A stretch of 64,000 nt of DNA from JAICLK01 sp963742655 (lineage in GTDB: Bacteria > Patescibacteriota > Saccharimonadia > Saccharimonadales > UBA4665): positions 62,001-126,000 of the forward strand of contig CAVUMM010000005.1 in the NCBI GenBank assembly GCA_963742655.1, in the 5' to 3' direction. Positions 9,801 through 18,156 of the stretch are shown one piece after another. Numbering within the stretch: the stretch's first letter is position 1; each line of letters starts with the position of its first letter. A program made the translations under genes and the position numbers. The notes beneath the pieces were generated by a model. The model ran no database searches. It was given only the letters and a program-made list of their open reading frames with translations, and was not told where the DNA came from.

Positions 9801-12800
9801 CACATAGCCGCTGTTGGCGCCACCTAGTGCTAGCTGGGCACCGATGCCATAGGAGGTTGGGCCGACACGAAGCTCGTTGCCAACAACTTCTGCGTTACCA
9901 CCGACTTGTAGTTTGTCTGAGGTCGTACCGGTGCTTGGTGCCATACCGATGCCGAGCATGTTGTTGGCCGTATCAGCTACGACCAGGTTACTGGTGCCTG
10001 CTGCATCCTGCACTTGGAACGCCGTGGTCGAATCATTGCCGGTCGTTGGCATTACCTTCAACGTACCGTTTGCAGTCGTAGTGGTATTAGTCGAAATGGT
10101 TGCATATATCGAATCACGGTGCGACGCGGTGAACGGGCTGCTTGGTGAATACGGGTTCGGCCATGTGTTGTAGGTTATACCGCTCTGGAATATATACGAA
10201 CCTGTTGATGTGTCGTTTTTAACAGCCGTGGTATTGCTGTTCACGTTTACCGCCAGCCAATAGGACGTATTGGGCAACAACGTGGCACTCAATGGAACGG
10301 TGTTCCATGCGCCTGCGGTTGCGGTGTTGTCGCCAGAGAATGCAATCCTGGCGCCTGGACATTCCGACGCAAAGCCGCAACTGCTGCCCCCGGTAGCATC
10401 ATAAAGCGCCACCTGGTACTTATTATTCGGAGCGGTATCAACAACACTGAAGTAGGTGGAAATACTACTCATCGCGCCACCGGTAGCCGTAGTTAGCTTA
10501 GTGAACTGTATGCCGTCCTTCGCGCCACTGTTATCGGTCGCACCTATTGAGGTGTACCCGTTATTCGTGGCAGCCGCACCAAGCGAAATCGTATAGCCGC
10601 TCGTATCAACATTGAACAAGTTGTTGCTGGCTGCATCCTGCACTTGGAATGCATTGACAGAGTTGGTATTAGTCTTGATCGTATCCCCGCTGTCTGCAAG
10701 CGATTCTGTAGTTGCTCCGGCAGTTAACGTAACGGTATTTTCGGCGGCACTGCTGCTTCCAATACTGACGGCTTCAAGCCCGCTGTTAGTCGAATCAGCA
10801 ATGTGAACGTTTGTGATGTCGGATGACACGCCAACGGAACCGATGTTTATGGTGCCGTTTGATGCAACCTGCAGATTCAGGCCTGCCGCGCCACCCTGGA
10901 CCGTCGTGACGCCCGCCTGATCCCTGTTGCCGACGGTTATCGCTTGCGCGTTTGCCGCACCAATTTCAACCTTCGGTACAAGCACGCTCGATAAATCAGT
11001 TATTTGGACATCATCCAGGTACTGAACCTCACCGGCTCCGCCGCCGGCACTATCGAACACCATATCCGCCTGTTCAGTTACATGGCCAGACGCATATGCG
11101 GGCGCAATTGCCGTGCCGCTAAACTCCGTCCAGCCGGAAGTATTATCGGTTTCCGTATCCAAATCCACCCCGTTATTACCATCGATGCTATTCCAGAAAT
11201 TAACGGCCATTGTAGTAGTTTGGGCAGATGTGTCGCCGCGCATCCAACCGGTGAAGTAGTAAATATGTCCCGGAGTAACATTTGGTCCGCTACCGCCAGT
11301 TTGCTGGGTAGCCCATCCACCTGCAATAGTTTGAGTGAGTGCCAAGCTTTGCGTTCCGCCATGCGCAAATGACAAAGTTGTGGCAATCGACGATAAATTA
11401 GAGAGATTGGTATAGTTTTCGGTGCCGGATTCGAAAGTATTGGTATTGATCACCGTGCCGCTTGGTACGTTCGTACCGGTGTCGATACTGATGTTGCCCG
11501 AATTGCCGCCAGACGAGTTGCCGGTCGCGATGCTGATCGAGCCGGTAGTGCTCGCGCCGGTACCGGTATTTATCGCCACATTGCCCGTCCCGCCTTGGAT
11601 CATCGTCGCGCTACTGCTATTCAAGCTACCGACGGTGACATTATTAATACCGCTGCTGCTGTCGGCGATGTGCACCGTCTGAGTCGAACTGGCACCCGCA
11701 TTTGCGCCAATGTTAATCGTACTGGTTGATGCACCATTGTATTGACCAATGGTGATGTCACCTGTTGTGGCCGTGCCGCCAAGAGTGATAAATCCTGATG
11801 TGACACTCGATCCAAGACTTATGCCGCCGCCGGTCGTTGACGCGTTAGCTCCGCCGATAGTTAATGTGTTCGCCGTACCGGAGCCTGTAGCATCTAATGT
11901 ACTCAATAGCCCGGTGCCGGTGATATTAAAGTTTCCAGTCTGCTGCGTGCCCGGCGAGCTGCTTTGCAATGCCAGCAAGCCGAAGCTGGTGCCAAGGTCC
12001 GGTAGCGTGATGGTGTTGCCTTGCAACGTGTCGGTCGCGAACTGCAACGTGTCGGTATAAGTGCCTTGCAATTGCTGCAACTGCTCGGAGCTCTTGGCCT
12101 GCAATGCATATGGCACTGCTGTCAGGTGCAGTCTCGGGCTCATCTGCCCGTCCCAGGTGGTAGAGCTGCCGCTGGTACCGCCGATGTCCATGGTGAGGTA
12201 TAGGTTCTGATCCCAGTTGATGGTTCCCGGGAAGGCTGTGATACTACCTAAGTCTACTGTCAGGTATCCATTGGCCACATGGATACGGACATCGGAACTG
12301 CTGGGTCCGGAGTTGTAGGTATATTGTTCTGTCCATAGACAATCGGTATCGGTATTACAGCTGGTGTCGGTACTGCCGCTGGAGGTTAGGGTATCGAAGA
12401 GATGGAAGCTTACGTTGTAATCGCCGTCTGGTGCTATGGCGCCGGAAGCAGTTTCCAGGCGGGCTTGGAAGTTTAGGGTGTTGTTGGGGGTGGCGGAGAC
12501 GGTTGGAGCGTGGAAGTTTACCGCGTAGATTATTGAGAAGCCTAGGGAAATTAAGACAATAACAGCAATGGCCTTCAATCGGCCCACAGTATGAGAGGTA
12601 ACTACAGCAACACCTCTCAATCTGCGATTTTGCATCAGGGTATCTCTAAAGGAGCCCGTCAATGCAAGAAAATGATTGAAGGTAAACTTAGCAGGATCCT
12701 GCAAGCGTAAAATCTGCTTGAAGACACTACAAGCCCAGCGCACAAAGCTGACAAACAGCTTGAACGCATAAGCCAATACAACCGGTTTTAGCGGTTTTGG

Positions 12801-12809
12801 TTTAAACAT
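6900..12809 (-). CDS. Giant surface fibre A, N-terminal part (1969 residues)
   Basis: The protein starts MFKPKPLKP, has ~75 basic cytoplasmic residues, one hydrophobic anchor (about 77-100, LKAIAVIVLISLGFSIIY), then the motif SATPNNTLNFQARLE. Residues ~105-240 resemble the N-terminal domain of S74-peptidase/tail-fibre-like bacterial proteins (FQARL, PDGDYN, MSPRLHLTAVPYALQA). TIxIG/VQN beta repeats follow, then a carbohydrate-binding-like module (about 453-615), further repeats, and a right-handed parallel beta-helix (about 1330-1690) with many short S-x-x-N-x-G coils. The frame ends at TAG 6900-6902 inside a conserved jelly-roll sequence (SSSTR-stop-TFSAY). It is presumably exported and anchored by its N-terminus as a long surface fibre for attachment; this is inferred. 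Promoter and leader lie just upstream. No ribosome binding site is seen. Confidence 0.85.
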   Translation of the reverse strand: MFKPKPLKPVVLAYAFKLFVSFVRWACSVFKQILRLQDPAKFTFNHFLALTGSFRDTLMQNRRLRGVAVVTSHTVGRLKAIAVIVLISLGFSIIYAVNFHAPTVSATPNNTLNFQARLETASGAIAPDGDYNVSFHLFDTLTSSGSTDTSCNTDTDCLWTEQYTYNSGPSSSDVRIHVANGYLTVDLGSITAFPGTINWDQNLYLTMDIGGTSGSSTTWDGQMSPRLHLTAVPYALQAKSSEQLQQLQGTYTDTLQFATDTLQGNTITLPDLGTSFGLLALQSSSPGTQQTGNFNITGTGLLSTLDATGSGTANTLTIGGANASTTGGGISLGSSVTSGFITLGGTATTGDITIGQYNGASTSTINIGANAGASSTQTVHIADSSSGINNVTVGSLNSSSATMIQGGTGNVAINTGTGASTTGSISIATGNSSGGNSGNISIDTGTNVPSGTVINTNTFESGTENYTNLSNLSSIATTLSFAHGGTQSLALTQTIAGGWATQQTGGSGPNVTPGHIYYFTGWMRGDTSAQTTTMAVNFWNSIDGNNGVDLDTETDNTSGWTEFSGTAIAPAYASGHVTEQADMVFDSAGGGAGEVQYLDDVQITDLSSVLVPKVEIGAANAQAITVGNRDQAGVTTVQGGAAGLNLQVASNGTINIGSVGVSSDITNVHIADSTNSGLEAVSIGSSSAAENTVTLTAGATTESLADSGDTIKTNTNSVNAFQVQDAASNNLFNVDTSGYTISLGAAATNNGYTSIGATDNSGAKDGIQFTKLTTATGGAMSSISTYFSVVDTAPNNKYQVALYDATGGSSCGFASECPGARIAFSGDNTATAGAWNTVPLSATLLPNTSYWLAVNVNSNTTAVKNDTSTGSYIFQSGITYNTWPNPYSPSSPFTASHRDSIYATISTNTTTTANGTLKVMPTTGNDSTTAFQVQDAAGTSNLVVADTANNMLGIGMAPSTGTTSDKLQVGGNAEVVGNELRVGPTSYGIGAQLALGGANSGYVVIDKANTTSDASLIFRDQGNTRAEIGLATDNDIHFKYVTGSDGTDGSGLTFTDAMRIFTSNANGTQGDVEVQSALGIGTSTPGNLLHIANNSAGGRPGIKLENTDVTGGSSGSTSVEFKGQNNDFVLGNDSGLNGNDNFFLQDATNSGFLPLFINGGAGGHDYVGIGNNTNPQYPLDVTGDINTSTQYRIGGNVTLTSSALTFNAASTATVQAATSQALNITSHGTSTWSTDSGDLTVQSAGALNLTGAANSTWTVGSGNTLGITSSNFNVSTTGAETLGTASSAGSLVLQDGSGHTVTFQSGGAQANSPVLSLPSSVAATDTICLQTKANCSSGASSKSVTEIVAMSSTSTCSTPNSVASSDTAGADYVATGCAADTAIQTAINDVSTNYGGGVVYLEEGTYIITTQIDLKSNVTLEGAGANTILKFKNATNAFTDMLSASTGSPTRVVVKDLRLDGNLANQSSGGMTGLYISTSSPAATVDHVSADNFYGGYGFQTSGSGTVSISNSEASGNGSYGFYINSANASVANSVATSNGNHGFVASNSSINLTNDQAKSNTGYGFDATGSNVTMSGDIADSNSSIGFGLGGGNDAVSGSTAVNNTGDGFNITGGSYNTITGNTSTSNHGQGIYIGWTYNVVTGNTIYKYNSGNDGIWASNGDNTITGNIIIGNGGSGYAIDISAGTASYLADNQYSGTGATTIHDAGTGTIYGAQTTDTSGDLLQQATGITQTVGTGNYVLNGAVGSTYAIGAATVGGSITLGGASQTGVITLGKSTVSSEIDLGNAAVAGGSTQTIKIGSGATSGNGNDVLTIGDLFNSSTTTIQGGTGVGAIALTTGNGGSIALNSSAGTGAISLTTGVANINLTSNGSTNGTVVKSSTNSTSAFQVQNSDSTPVISVDDTANALNLISNPSFEANATGWTAKGAAGAPARVTSPVLYGVGAGSETTTAAANDGIKYAVSLSSSTR

Positions 12810-12952
12810 TTATTTGTTGATTTGTATTTAAGTGAGCCACTTTATGTGACACCACCTTGTTTTTGGTTTAGTTTGTTACGGACAAACAGAAGCCCGAAAA
12901 ACTCCCACCTATCCGTAGCTACCATTATCGGCGAAGCATAAGGGATATACAA
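12810..12952 (-). promoter_or_regulatory. Promoter and structured 5-prime leader of giant A
   Basis: On the minus strand, -35 TTGTAT (12952-12947), a 17-bp spacer and -10 GATAAT (12929-12924) place the transcription start near 12917, giving a leader of ~108 nt. Hairpin 1 is closed by ACGGA (12916-12912) with TCCGT (12882-12878) and has an inner GGAGT/GCTTC helix. Hairpin 2 at 12850-12832 pairs GTCAC with GTGGC around the loop ATAAA, 23 nt from the start codon. The last ~22 nt are an unstructured A/C-rich stretch without a Shine-Dalgarno sequence. The same architecture precedes giants B and C at the same distances. Confidence 0.7.
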
Positions 12953-13283
12953 CGCATTATTGAACCAATATTATCCACGAAAAACCGGCTCAAATTCCTC
13001 CATAATTAGAATTTTTTTGTTGTAACTATAATAACGGGCAATAATTTCCCGCGACAGACGCCAAAACTACTTCGACACAGCTATAGTACCGCTACTAAAA
13101 AACGGTTGTGTTTTGTACATTGCTGTTTATTTATGAGTTGGGTTTTCCACAGTAACAAACGCTCATTTTCACTCCGAACTGCGGTGTTGCCCTATTTAAA
13201 CTTTCGTGGTGTTGTACCATGAGTGCTGGATTTACCGGGGAACGGCCCTTCTAAAGTAAAACGACTTCACTGTGCGCATCCCG
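12953..13283. other. Intergenic stretch without a recognisable gene
   Basis: About 330 A+T-rich bases lie between the giant A promoter and the downstream end of the 13.3-14.3 kb membrane-protein gene. I see no ORF with coding character, no tRNA-like fold and no convincing terminator. Confidence 0.5.
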
Positions 13284-14282
13284 TTATTGAGAAACTGGCA
13301 GAGAGTTTACATATGCCGCCCACATCGAATCGGGAATTTTGCCACCCGCGCCTATCAGTACCATCACGTTATCTTTGACAAACACTGCGGACTGGAATTT
13401 ATTGGTACCGCTGCTTAAATAAAAGGGTGCCCGATCAACCGTAGTGACCATCTGGTTCGCACTGAAATGTTTTGCTACCTCTGAGGCATACGCCTGCGGA
13501 TTCGATTATAATTGGGCCGGCACTCCCTGCTGGGCTACGACTATAGTTTTTCCGTCCAGCTTATCGCTGTAATTGTACATGGTCCCGATGGTAGCAACCT
13601 TCGAAACGTGCCATCCGCCAAAATCGTCGATCGTCTTGCCTTTCGGCAGTAAGCTTGAGAATTTGGGGTGGTAATCCGATGGCTGCGGAGGTTTTTGCTG
13701 CACGTTCAGGTTAGCAGGAGTTTGGCCAGTTGAAGCGTAATCTGCGGGCTCGGTTACATGGTAACGATCATACACCAGATGGAAAATCAGGTATCCGGCC
13801 CCTGCTACCACAATTACTCCTGCCGCAAGTCCCAAGGCGGGTAAGCTTTTCGCAAGCATACTCGATGTTTTATTTACGCCGCGTTTCGCCTTTTCGGCCG
13901 GTGCCGGCTTCTGGACGTTAACCTGTGTCAGTGCAGTTTGGATTTCGGCAGTTTTGTACCTTCCCGACTGCTTTATCCGATGGGTGACGGACGGTTTGTT
14001 TTTCGTCGCTGCACCGAATAACTCCGTTTTTACCTTGCTTTTAATGTTTTCCAGGTCTTTTTTGGCGATGCCGACCAGCCCGCGTTCCTCGCGCAGCCGC
14101 TGGCGCTCCTTGCGCCGTTTGTCCTCTTCTAGCGCCTCTGCCAGTCGGATCCTTTCCTGTTGGGCCCAAATATCGCCGTTGTCATCGTCGTCAGACGGCT
14201 TTAACCGTCCGTCAGCCCCGCGATGCAGGCGGATCTTCGCCCTTTCGCGCCGTGTCTTTTCCTTGGAGTAACCGTCCACCAT
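13284..14282 (-). pseudogene. Single-pass membrane protein interrupted by an in-frame ochre codon
   Basis: From ATG 14282 the frame encodes ~258 residues to a TAA at 13506-13508 and then continues in the same frame (SNPQAYASEVAKHFSANQM) for 73 codons to TAA 13284-13286. The N-terminal ~140 residues are charged and coiled-coil-like (RIRLAEALEEDKRRKERQR). One membrane helix follows (SLPALGLAAGVIVVAGAGYLI), then an extracytoplasmic domain. This domain aligns by eye with the proteins at 16651-17259 and 36430-37041: a YNYSD...GKTIVVAQQ core and, after the stop, APFYLSSG...FVKDNVMVLIGA. The stop could derive from CAA by one transition. The -10 box TATATT (14296-14291) lies 8 nt before the ATG, so the mRNA may be leaderless; this favours ATG 14282 over the TTG two codons upstream. 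Function unknown. Confidence 0.7.
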
Positions 14283-14357
14283 ATTCAACTAATATACCAA
14301 GCAACGTTTTAAAAACCTGCGTTGAAACGATTTTTAAATGCAAGTCCTCTTGAGAGC

Positions 14358-14627
14358 CTAGTAGCCCCTGTACACATCACGTCGGTGCCCGACTTTTATT
14401 ACGAGAATTATCAATTCACCGTTATTCACTTTATAAATTACCCGGTAGTCTGCGTGCCGCATGCGGTACAGGTCTAACGATCCACGTAATTTAACCGATC
14501 CGGACGGATGCGGATTGTTGGCAAGCCCAAGAATTTTATTAATTACAGATACCCGATGTGCCTGTGAAAGTTTACGTAGGTCTTTCTCTACAGATTTTTT
14601 GTATCGTATTTTGTACTGCTGCGGCAT
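14358..14627 (-). CDS. RelE/ParE-superfamily toxin
   Basis: This 89-residue basic protein has the RelE/ParE layout: YKIRYKKSVEKDLRKL at the N-terminus, then KLRGSLDLYRMRHADYRVIY and IILVIKVGHRRDVYRGY. The motif RMRxGDYRVIY-like core and the final GHRRDVY are typical of mRNA-cleaving RelE toxins, with the arginines and terminal tyrosine at the usual catalytic places. It starts 4 nt after the stop of the ribbon-helix-helix antitoxin gene, giving a two-gene operon. The reading frame is intact. Confidence 0.88.
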   Translation of the reverse strand: MPQQYKIRYKKSVEKDLRKLSQAHRVSVINKILGLANNPHPSGSVKLRGSLDLYRMRHADYRVIYKVNNGELIILVIKVGHRRDVYRGY

Positions 14628-14631
14628 CGGG

Positions 14632-14850
14632 CTACAATAGCCCTTCGGCTTTCAGCTGTTCGACGAACTCATCAAAAGTATACTCGGCCTCGCCATTACG
14701 CTTCTGGGCGTCTTCGATGTCCTCCAAGTCTTCAAGAACCTGGTATTTAACAGCGTTTTCGATGAATTTAGATACGCTTTCATCCGTTTCGGCCGCCCTT
14801 ATCTTTAACGTCCGATAAAGTTTGTCATTTATCGTAATCGTTGTGCGCAT
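14632..14850 (-). CDS. Ribbon-helix-helix antitoxin
   Basis: This 72-residue protein begins MRTTITINDKLYRTLKIRAAE, a beta strand plus helix typical of MetJ/Arc/CopG-type DNA-binding antitoxins, followed by ESVSKFIENAVKYQVLEDLED and an acidic tail (TFDEFVEQLKAEGLL) that would clamp the toxin. It precedes and is co-transcribed with the RelE-like gene. CAGGAG about 10 nt upstream of the ATG is a good ribosome binding site. Repeated ATGCATCA elements upstream fit operator binding. Confidence 0.85.
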   Translation of the reverse strand: MRTTITINDKLYRTLKIRAAETDESVSKFIENAVKYQVLEDLEDIEDAQKRNGEAEYTFDEFVEQLKAEGLL

Positions 14851-14885
14851 AATTTTAGACTCCTGTTAGTCAAATCTTAGCATAC

Positions 14886-14901
14886 ATGCATCAATGCATC
14901 A
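14886..14901 (-). promoter_or_regulatory. ATGCATCA direct repeat, candidate antitoxin operator
   Basis: Two adjacent copies of ATGCATCA (14886-14893 and 14894-14901) lie ~36 bp upstream of the antitoxin start, followed by a partial third half-site (ACATGCA). Tandem short half-sites are how RHH antitoxins usually bind. Operator function is inferred. Confidence 0.4.
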
Positions 14902-14944
14902 ACATGCAGATATAGCAGATACCTAAATACTGGTACGCCGGACA

Positions 14945-14982
14945 GGACAGCCCCGTCCTAAATGATTCGGACGGGACTGTCC
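14945..14982. repeat. REP-like hairpin, downstream side of the RAYT gene
   Basis: GGACAGCCCCGTCC (14945-14958) and GGACGGGACTGTCC (14969-14982) form a 14-bp stem with one mismatch around a 10-nt loop. The right arm itself contains the short palindrome CGGGACTGTCCCG. The same core recurs at 15699-15715 on the other side of the transposase gene. Confidence 0.75.
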
Positions 14983-15007
14983 CGGAACAGAGAGGGTTTT
15001 TGTGAAT

Positions 15008-15622
15008 TTAGGAATCGGCGAGTTCGTGTTTGATTTCTGCCAGCATTTGTTTGTGTGCTTCGTAGTCTTCGACAAACTCCAAATACGAATGCCTTGATTC
15101 GAATAATCCGAGTACCTTCTCGCTCATCAGCCATTCCGGTTCATTTCCACGTATATAAAGCTGTAAGCTTGAATACGGAAAGCGCTTCCAGAATCGCGGG
15201 TTTAGATGTATGTACCGACTGATATGCTGCAAGTAATTATCAGCATCGATCATCGCTGCTTTGTACCTGCTTTCAAATAATGAGCCGGTCCGTCGATATT
15301 TGCGATTGAAATACAGGCTGTAGCTGGTCATCAGGCTCTTCATGAATGCGCTCATCGCACCCAAATCTACCTGATAAACGAGCAGATGAAAATGATTCTG
15401 CATCAAACAATATGCCAACAGCTCTAGCTGATTATAATAATGAGGATATGGTTCCTTTTGCCGTTTAATGGCCGGTGCTTTTGACAGGTATCGAGCAAAT
15501 AAATTCACAAAATACGCGTAGTCATGCGCAACTAGAAAAATGGGCTGCTTGTTCGTTCCCCTGGCATAAATGTGATAAAACGAATGCTCAACATCGTACT
15601 TGGTAACATTCCTAGAAGGCAT
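15008..15622 (-). CDS. REP-associated tyrosine transposase (RAYT, IS200-like Y1 family)
   Basis: This 204-residue protein has the Y1/HUH transposase signatures of RAYT proteins: an N-terminal strand (DVEHSFYHIYARGTNKQPIF), the metal-binding HxH in CLMQNHFHLLV at about residue 118, and a helix with the candidate nucleophilic tyrosine near YRRTGSLFESRYKA. It has no terminal inverted repeats of a classical IS but is flanked by REP-like palindromes sharing CGGGAC-x-GTCCCG, as expected of a domesticated single-copy RAYT. Length is normal for the family and the frame is intact. Known members nick and process REP DNA; the role in this cell is inferred. Confidence 0.88.
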   Translation of the reverse strand: MPSRNVTKYDVEHSFYHIYARGTNKQPIFLVAHDYAYFVNLFARYLSKAPAIKRQKEPYPHYYNQLELLAYCLMQNHFHLLVYQVDLGAMSAFMKSLMTSYSLYFNRKYRRTGSLFESRYKAAMIDADNYLQHISRYIHLNPRFWKRFPYSSLQLYIRGNEPEWLMSEKVLGLFESRHSYLEFVEDYEAHKQMLAEIKHELADS

Positions 15623-15696
15623 CGCATGAGTATATCACTCCTGTCACACTCATCAAGCACTAGTGTTATGTAGTGCAATTCACATTCGCTCCCCCT

Positions 15697-15717
15697 GGGA
15701 CGGGACAGTCCCGTCCT
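15697..15717. repeat. REP-like palindrome, upstream side of the RAYT gene
   Basis: GACGGGAC-A-GTCCCGTC at 15699-15715 is a perfect inverted repeat with 8-bp arms and one central base. It shares its core with the hairpin at 14945-14982, so the transposase gene is bracketed by matching palindromes. Confidence 0.75.
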
Positions 15718-15728
15718 GACTGATAACT

Positions 15729-15752
15729 GGATCCCAGATCAAGTCAGGGATG
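15729..15752. repeat. Second short palindrome beside the RAYT locus
   Basis: ATCCC and GGGAT arms separated by 11 nt (around AGATCAAGTCA) form another REP-like imperfect hairpin, of a different sequence family from the GACGGGAC elements. Confidence 0.4.
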
Positions 15753-15778
15753 ACGCTGCAGTGCTACAAAAGTTTTGG

Positions 15779-16507
15779 TTATTGGAATTTTAGGGGTGTA
15801 GTGATTGGGGTGGTGAATGGAAGGGTTACTGGCGTGAGCGGGTAGAAGTTGTCGGTTACGTTGGTTGAGAAGCAGAAGTAATTTCTAACCTCGTCACTCT
15901 CATTGAATTGTGCGAAACTATTGGCAGTAATCGTTTGCTTATTGGCATTATCGGCTACGATTGCTTGATGTTCACCTGTCCCACTGTTCCAGTGATATAG
16001 TAATGTATTGAGATCAGACGACTCTGGTGTCGAGGCATTGAAGTAGGCTTGTCCTGTGCAGTCAGAGCTCTGGAAATATGCTCTTGCTGTCGCGCCGACA
16101 ACCACATTACCTAGTTCATCCTCACTTATAGGAATAGCGCGATGAAGGGTCGCATTATAGACCTGATCCTGGGGAATCGGGTATCCGACACCCATAACAA
16201 GTAAGGTACCTAATACCTGGCCGTTGGCATCGGTCACTGTGGGGTTTGAACTGCCGCCACCACTGCTACCGGTGCTCCAGCTCAATGGATTTTGTTTGTT
16301 GCTACATGTTTTACCGGCCTCGGCGTCTATGACACTCAGGTCTCCTTTATTCTTGTCGTAGCAGGCGCTGATGGTGCCGTTACCACTGGGGATGGCTGCC
16401 GTGACTATGGCTGTTGTGGCGCCACCGATTACGGCCGCGCTTGTTACCGCTAGTATTAGTCCACTGCCCTTTGTAAGCTTGTGTGTGATATTGCGAATAC
16501 GAATCAT
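15779..16507 (-). CDS. Small secreted or membrane-anchored protein
   Basis: This 242-residue protein has a basic N-terminus and one hydrophobic segment (about residues 14-37, SGLILAVTSAAVIGGATTAI), a signal peptide or anchor. Next comes IPSGNGTISACYDKN...GDLSVIDAEAGKTCSN, ending PLSWS. This two-cysteine motif is common at the start of secreted proteins of Actinobacteria and Saccharibacteria. A Gly/Ser linker and a ~140-residue beta-rich domain with two further cysteines follow. GGAGGGGG lies ~8 nt before the ATG, a strong ribosome binding site, unlike the giant genes. No enzymatic motif is visible. Function unknown; likely a surface protein. Confidence 0.75.
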   Translation of the reverse strand: MIRIRNITHKLTKGSGLILAVTSAAVIGGATTAIVTAAIPSGNGTISACYDKNKGDLSVIDAEAGKTCSNKQNPLSWSTGSSGGGSSNPTVTDANGQVLGTLLVMGVGYPIPQDQVYNATLHRAIPISEDELGNVVVGATARAYFQSSDCTGQAYFNASTPESSDLNTLLYHWNSGTGEHQAIVADNANKQTITANSFAQFNESDEVRNYFCFSTNVTDNFYPLTPVTLPFTTPITTPLKFQ

Positions 16508-16650
16508 GTTTTACCCCCTCCGCTTATGCTTATACGCTAACGATACCCTTAAAGATTCCTAACAGCAACAACCTGACCTAGTCATTATTGACGTATATCG
16601 CCGACGAAGACTTGCCATAACCAGTACATTCACGGTAGATTGGTGGGAGT

Positions 16651-17259
16651 ATGAATGGGGATTTTGAGTTAGTTGATGCGCTGTTGACCGCCAAGGAAAA
16701 GAACATCCGGCAAAAAAAGTTACGGCGACGCAAAAAGATTATTCTGTTTGGTGCGATAGGTTTGTTGCTTGGCGTGATGGTTGGCGGCGCTATTGCGATT
16801 ACTTGGTACAAGCTACAGCCCAAACCGCCTATCCCGGATTCAATTAAATCCCAAGTTACCTCTACCCTATTAGTTCCCCAGGGGCAAAACTTTGTAGTGG
16901 ACAGCAAATCGGTCAAGTATGATTCTACGGCTAAACTACTCATCTATAACGTCAGAACGTACGGCACCAAGATTGTTTTCAGCGAACAACCCACACCCGC
17001 TGCATTCACCAACCCTAACACCCCTGGCACCTTTACAAGCGCCGATTCGGCGTACGGAAAGTTCTTAAAAAACTTGGCGCAATACGGAAAATTCGACGTA
17101 AACGTCGGCACCGTTTACCTAACCCGCCCTCCGCAACAGCAGAATCATCAAGTCGCAATTATTAAAGCCAAAGGCACATTACTTTTCGCCAAAGCGGATA
17201 GAAACCTTACTAAAGCCCAATGGCAACAAGTGTTCAGCTCGCTTGTGGCAGTGCACTAA
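16651..17259 (+). CDS. Single-pass membrane protein, paralogue 2, convergent with giant B
   Basis: The 202-residue protein has a charged cytoplasmic start with a basic patch (KKLRRRKKII), one membrane helix at about 32-52 (LFGAIGLLLGVMVGGAIAITW) and an extracytoplasmic domain of ~150 residues. The domain contains FVVDSKSVKYD, YNVRTYGTKIVFSEQPTPAAF and GTVYLTRPP..QVAIIKAKGTLLF, matching by eye the proteins at 13284-14282 and 36430-37041. Its stop is 31 bp from the end of giant gene B, tail to tail, just as the 36430 paralogue faces the end of giant C. GGTGGGAG immediately precedes the ATG. No known domain recognised; a partner of the giant surface proteins is a guess from position. Confidence 0.75.
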   Translation: MNGDFELVDALLTAKEKNIRQKKLRRRKKIILFGAIGLLLGVMVGGAIAITWYKLQPKPPIPDSIKSQVTSTLLVPQGQNFVVDSKSVKYDSTAKLLIYNVRTYGTKIVFSEQPTPAAFTNPNTPGTFTSADSAYGKFLKNLAQYGKFDVNVGTVYLTRPPQQQNHQVAIIKAKGTLLFAKADRNLTKAQWQQVFSSLVAVH

Positions 17260-17289
17260 GTAAACAAAACAAATATCTAGATTACGATG

Positions 17290-18156
17290 TTACATGAAGG
17301 TGACAATCATGTTGTACATTGTGGCATTATTGCTTGCACTCGCAGTACCCCAGGCTGGCGAGATGCGCACATCTGTAGCTTGAGTAGTATCAATCCCAGT
17401 TGTGCTGGTCGAAACCATACCCGTTGCGTTGCCAGTGCCCGCATTTGAGTCAAGAGTTCCCATACCCTCGTTTAGAAGCTGGCCGGACGTACCGCTGGCG
17501 ACACAAGTTACATAAGTATCCAACGTCCAACCCAAACTGCCCGCATTGGTTCCGGCGGTCATAGCACTGGTGCTGGCACCTATCTTGGTATCAGAAGCCT
17601 GTGTCGTACTGGTCCCGAAGTAAAGCCTGAATCCAAGGGTCGGGGTGCCAGTCGTGTTGTAGATACCGTGAGCCATAATATGTATTACCCTTCCCGGTAC
17701 ACAATAGTTAGCGGGTAATGAGACTTTTTGGTTAAATGTTACACATTGAGTAGTGCTATTGTCACAGTTACCATCTGATGAAGAGGCGGTCGTATTTGAA
17801 CTAATCAAACCGCTTGTACAATTCACCCAGATACCGCTGGTGCCGCAGCGTAGGCCGCCGGTGTTGGAGTTGTAGTACATGGCGCCGTCGACTTCTGTGG
17901 GATCGCTCGAAGTCGTGCTGCTGTCGAGCACTAGTAGCTTCGGTGATGATTCGCCGGCGTTTCCAGCGCCGATGTTGACGTAGCCGTTGCTGGTGTCGAC
18001 ACTGAAGATGTTGACGCCACTGGAGTTTTGGACTAGGAGTGCCTGGGCGCTATTTGTTGACGCCGCAAATGTGGCATTACCATTCGCGCTGACGCGGAAG
18101 GTATCCGTACCGCTGTTGTTCTGGACATTGAACACATTGGTGTTGTAGGTTATCAC
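17290..18156 (-). CDS. C-terminal head of giant surface fibre B (separate open segment)
   Basis: This 288-residue frame starts in NTNVFNVQNNSG, a linker repeat also found throughout giants A-C. It carries PKLLVLDSSTT, then GAMYYNSNTGGLRCG and W-x-x-C, and a ~170-residue beta-sandwich end. The GAMYYN...RC/W..C block and the head correspond to the last ~190 residues of giant C. The frame stays open upstream beyond the ATG to about 18350 (GGSSDLATGSATTETAG), so this is the true end of gene B, cut off by frame breaks rather than an independent gene. Confidence 0.7.
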   Translation of the reverse strand: MITYNTNVFNVQNNSGTDTFRVSANGNATFAASTNSAQALLVQNSSGVNIFSVDTSNGYVNIGAGNAGESSPKLLVLDSSTTSSDPTEVDGAMYYNSNTGGLRCGTSGIWVNCTSGLISSNTTASSSDGNCDNSTTQCVTFNQKVSLPANYCVPGRVIHIMAHGIYNTTGTPTLGFRLYFGTSTTQASDTKIGASTSAMTAGTNAGSLGWTLDTYVTCVASGTSGQLLNEGMGTLDSNAGTGNATGMVSTSTTGIDTTQATDVRISPAWGTASASNNATMYNMIVTFM

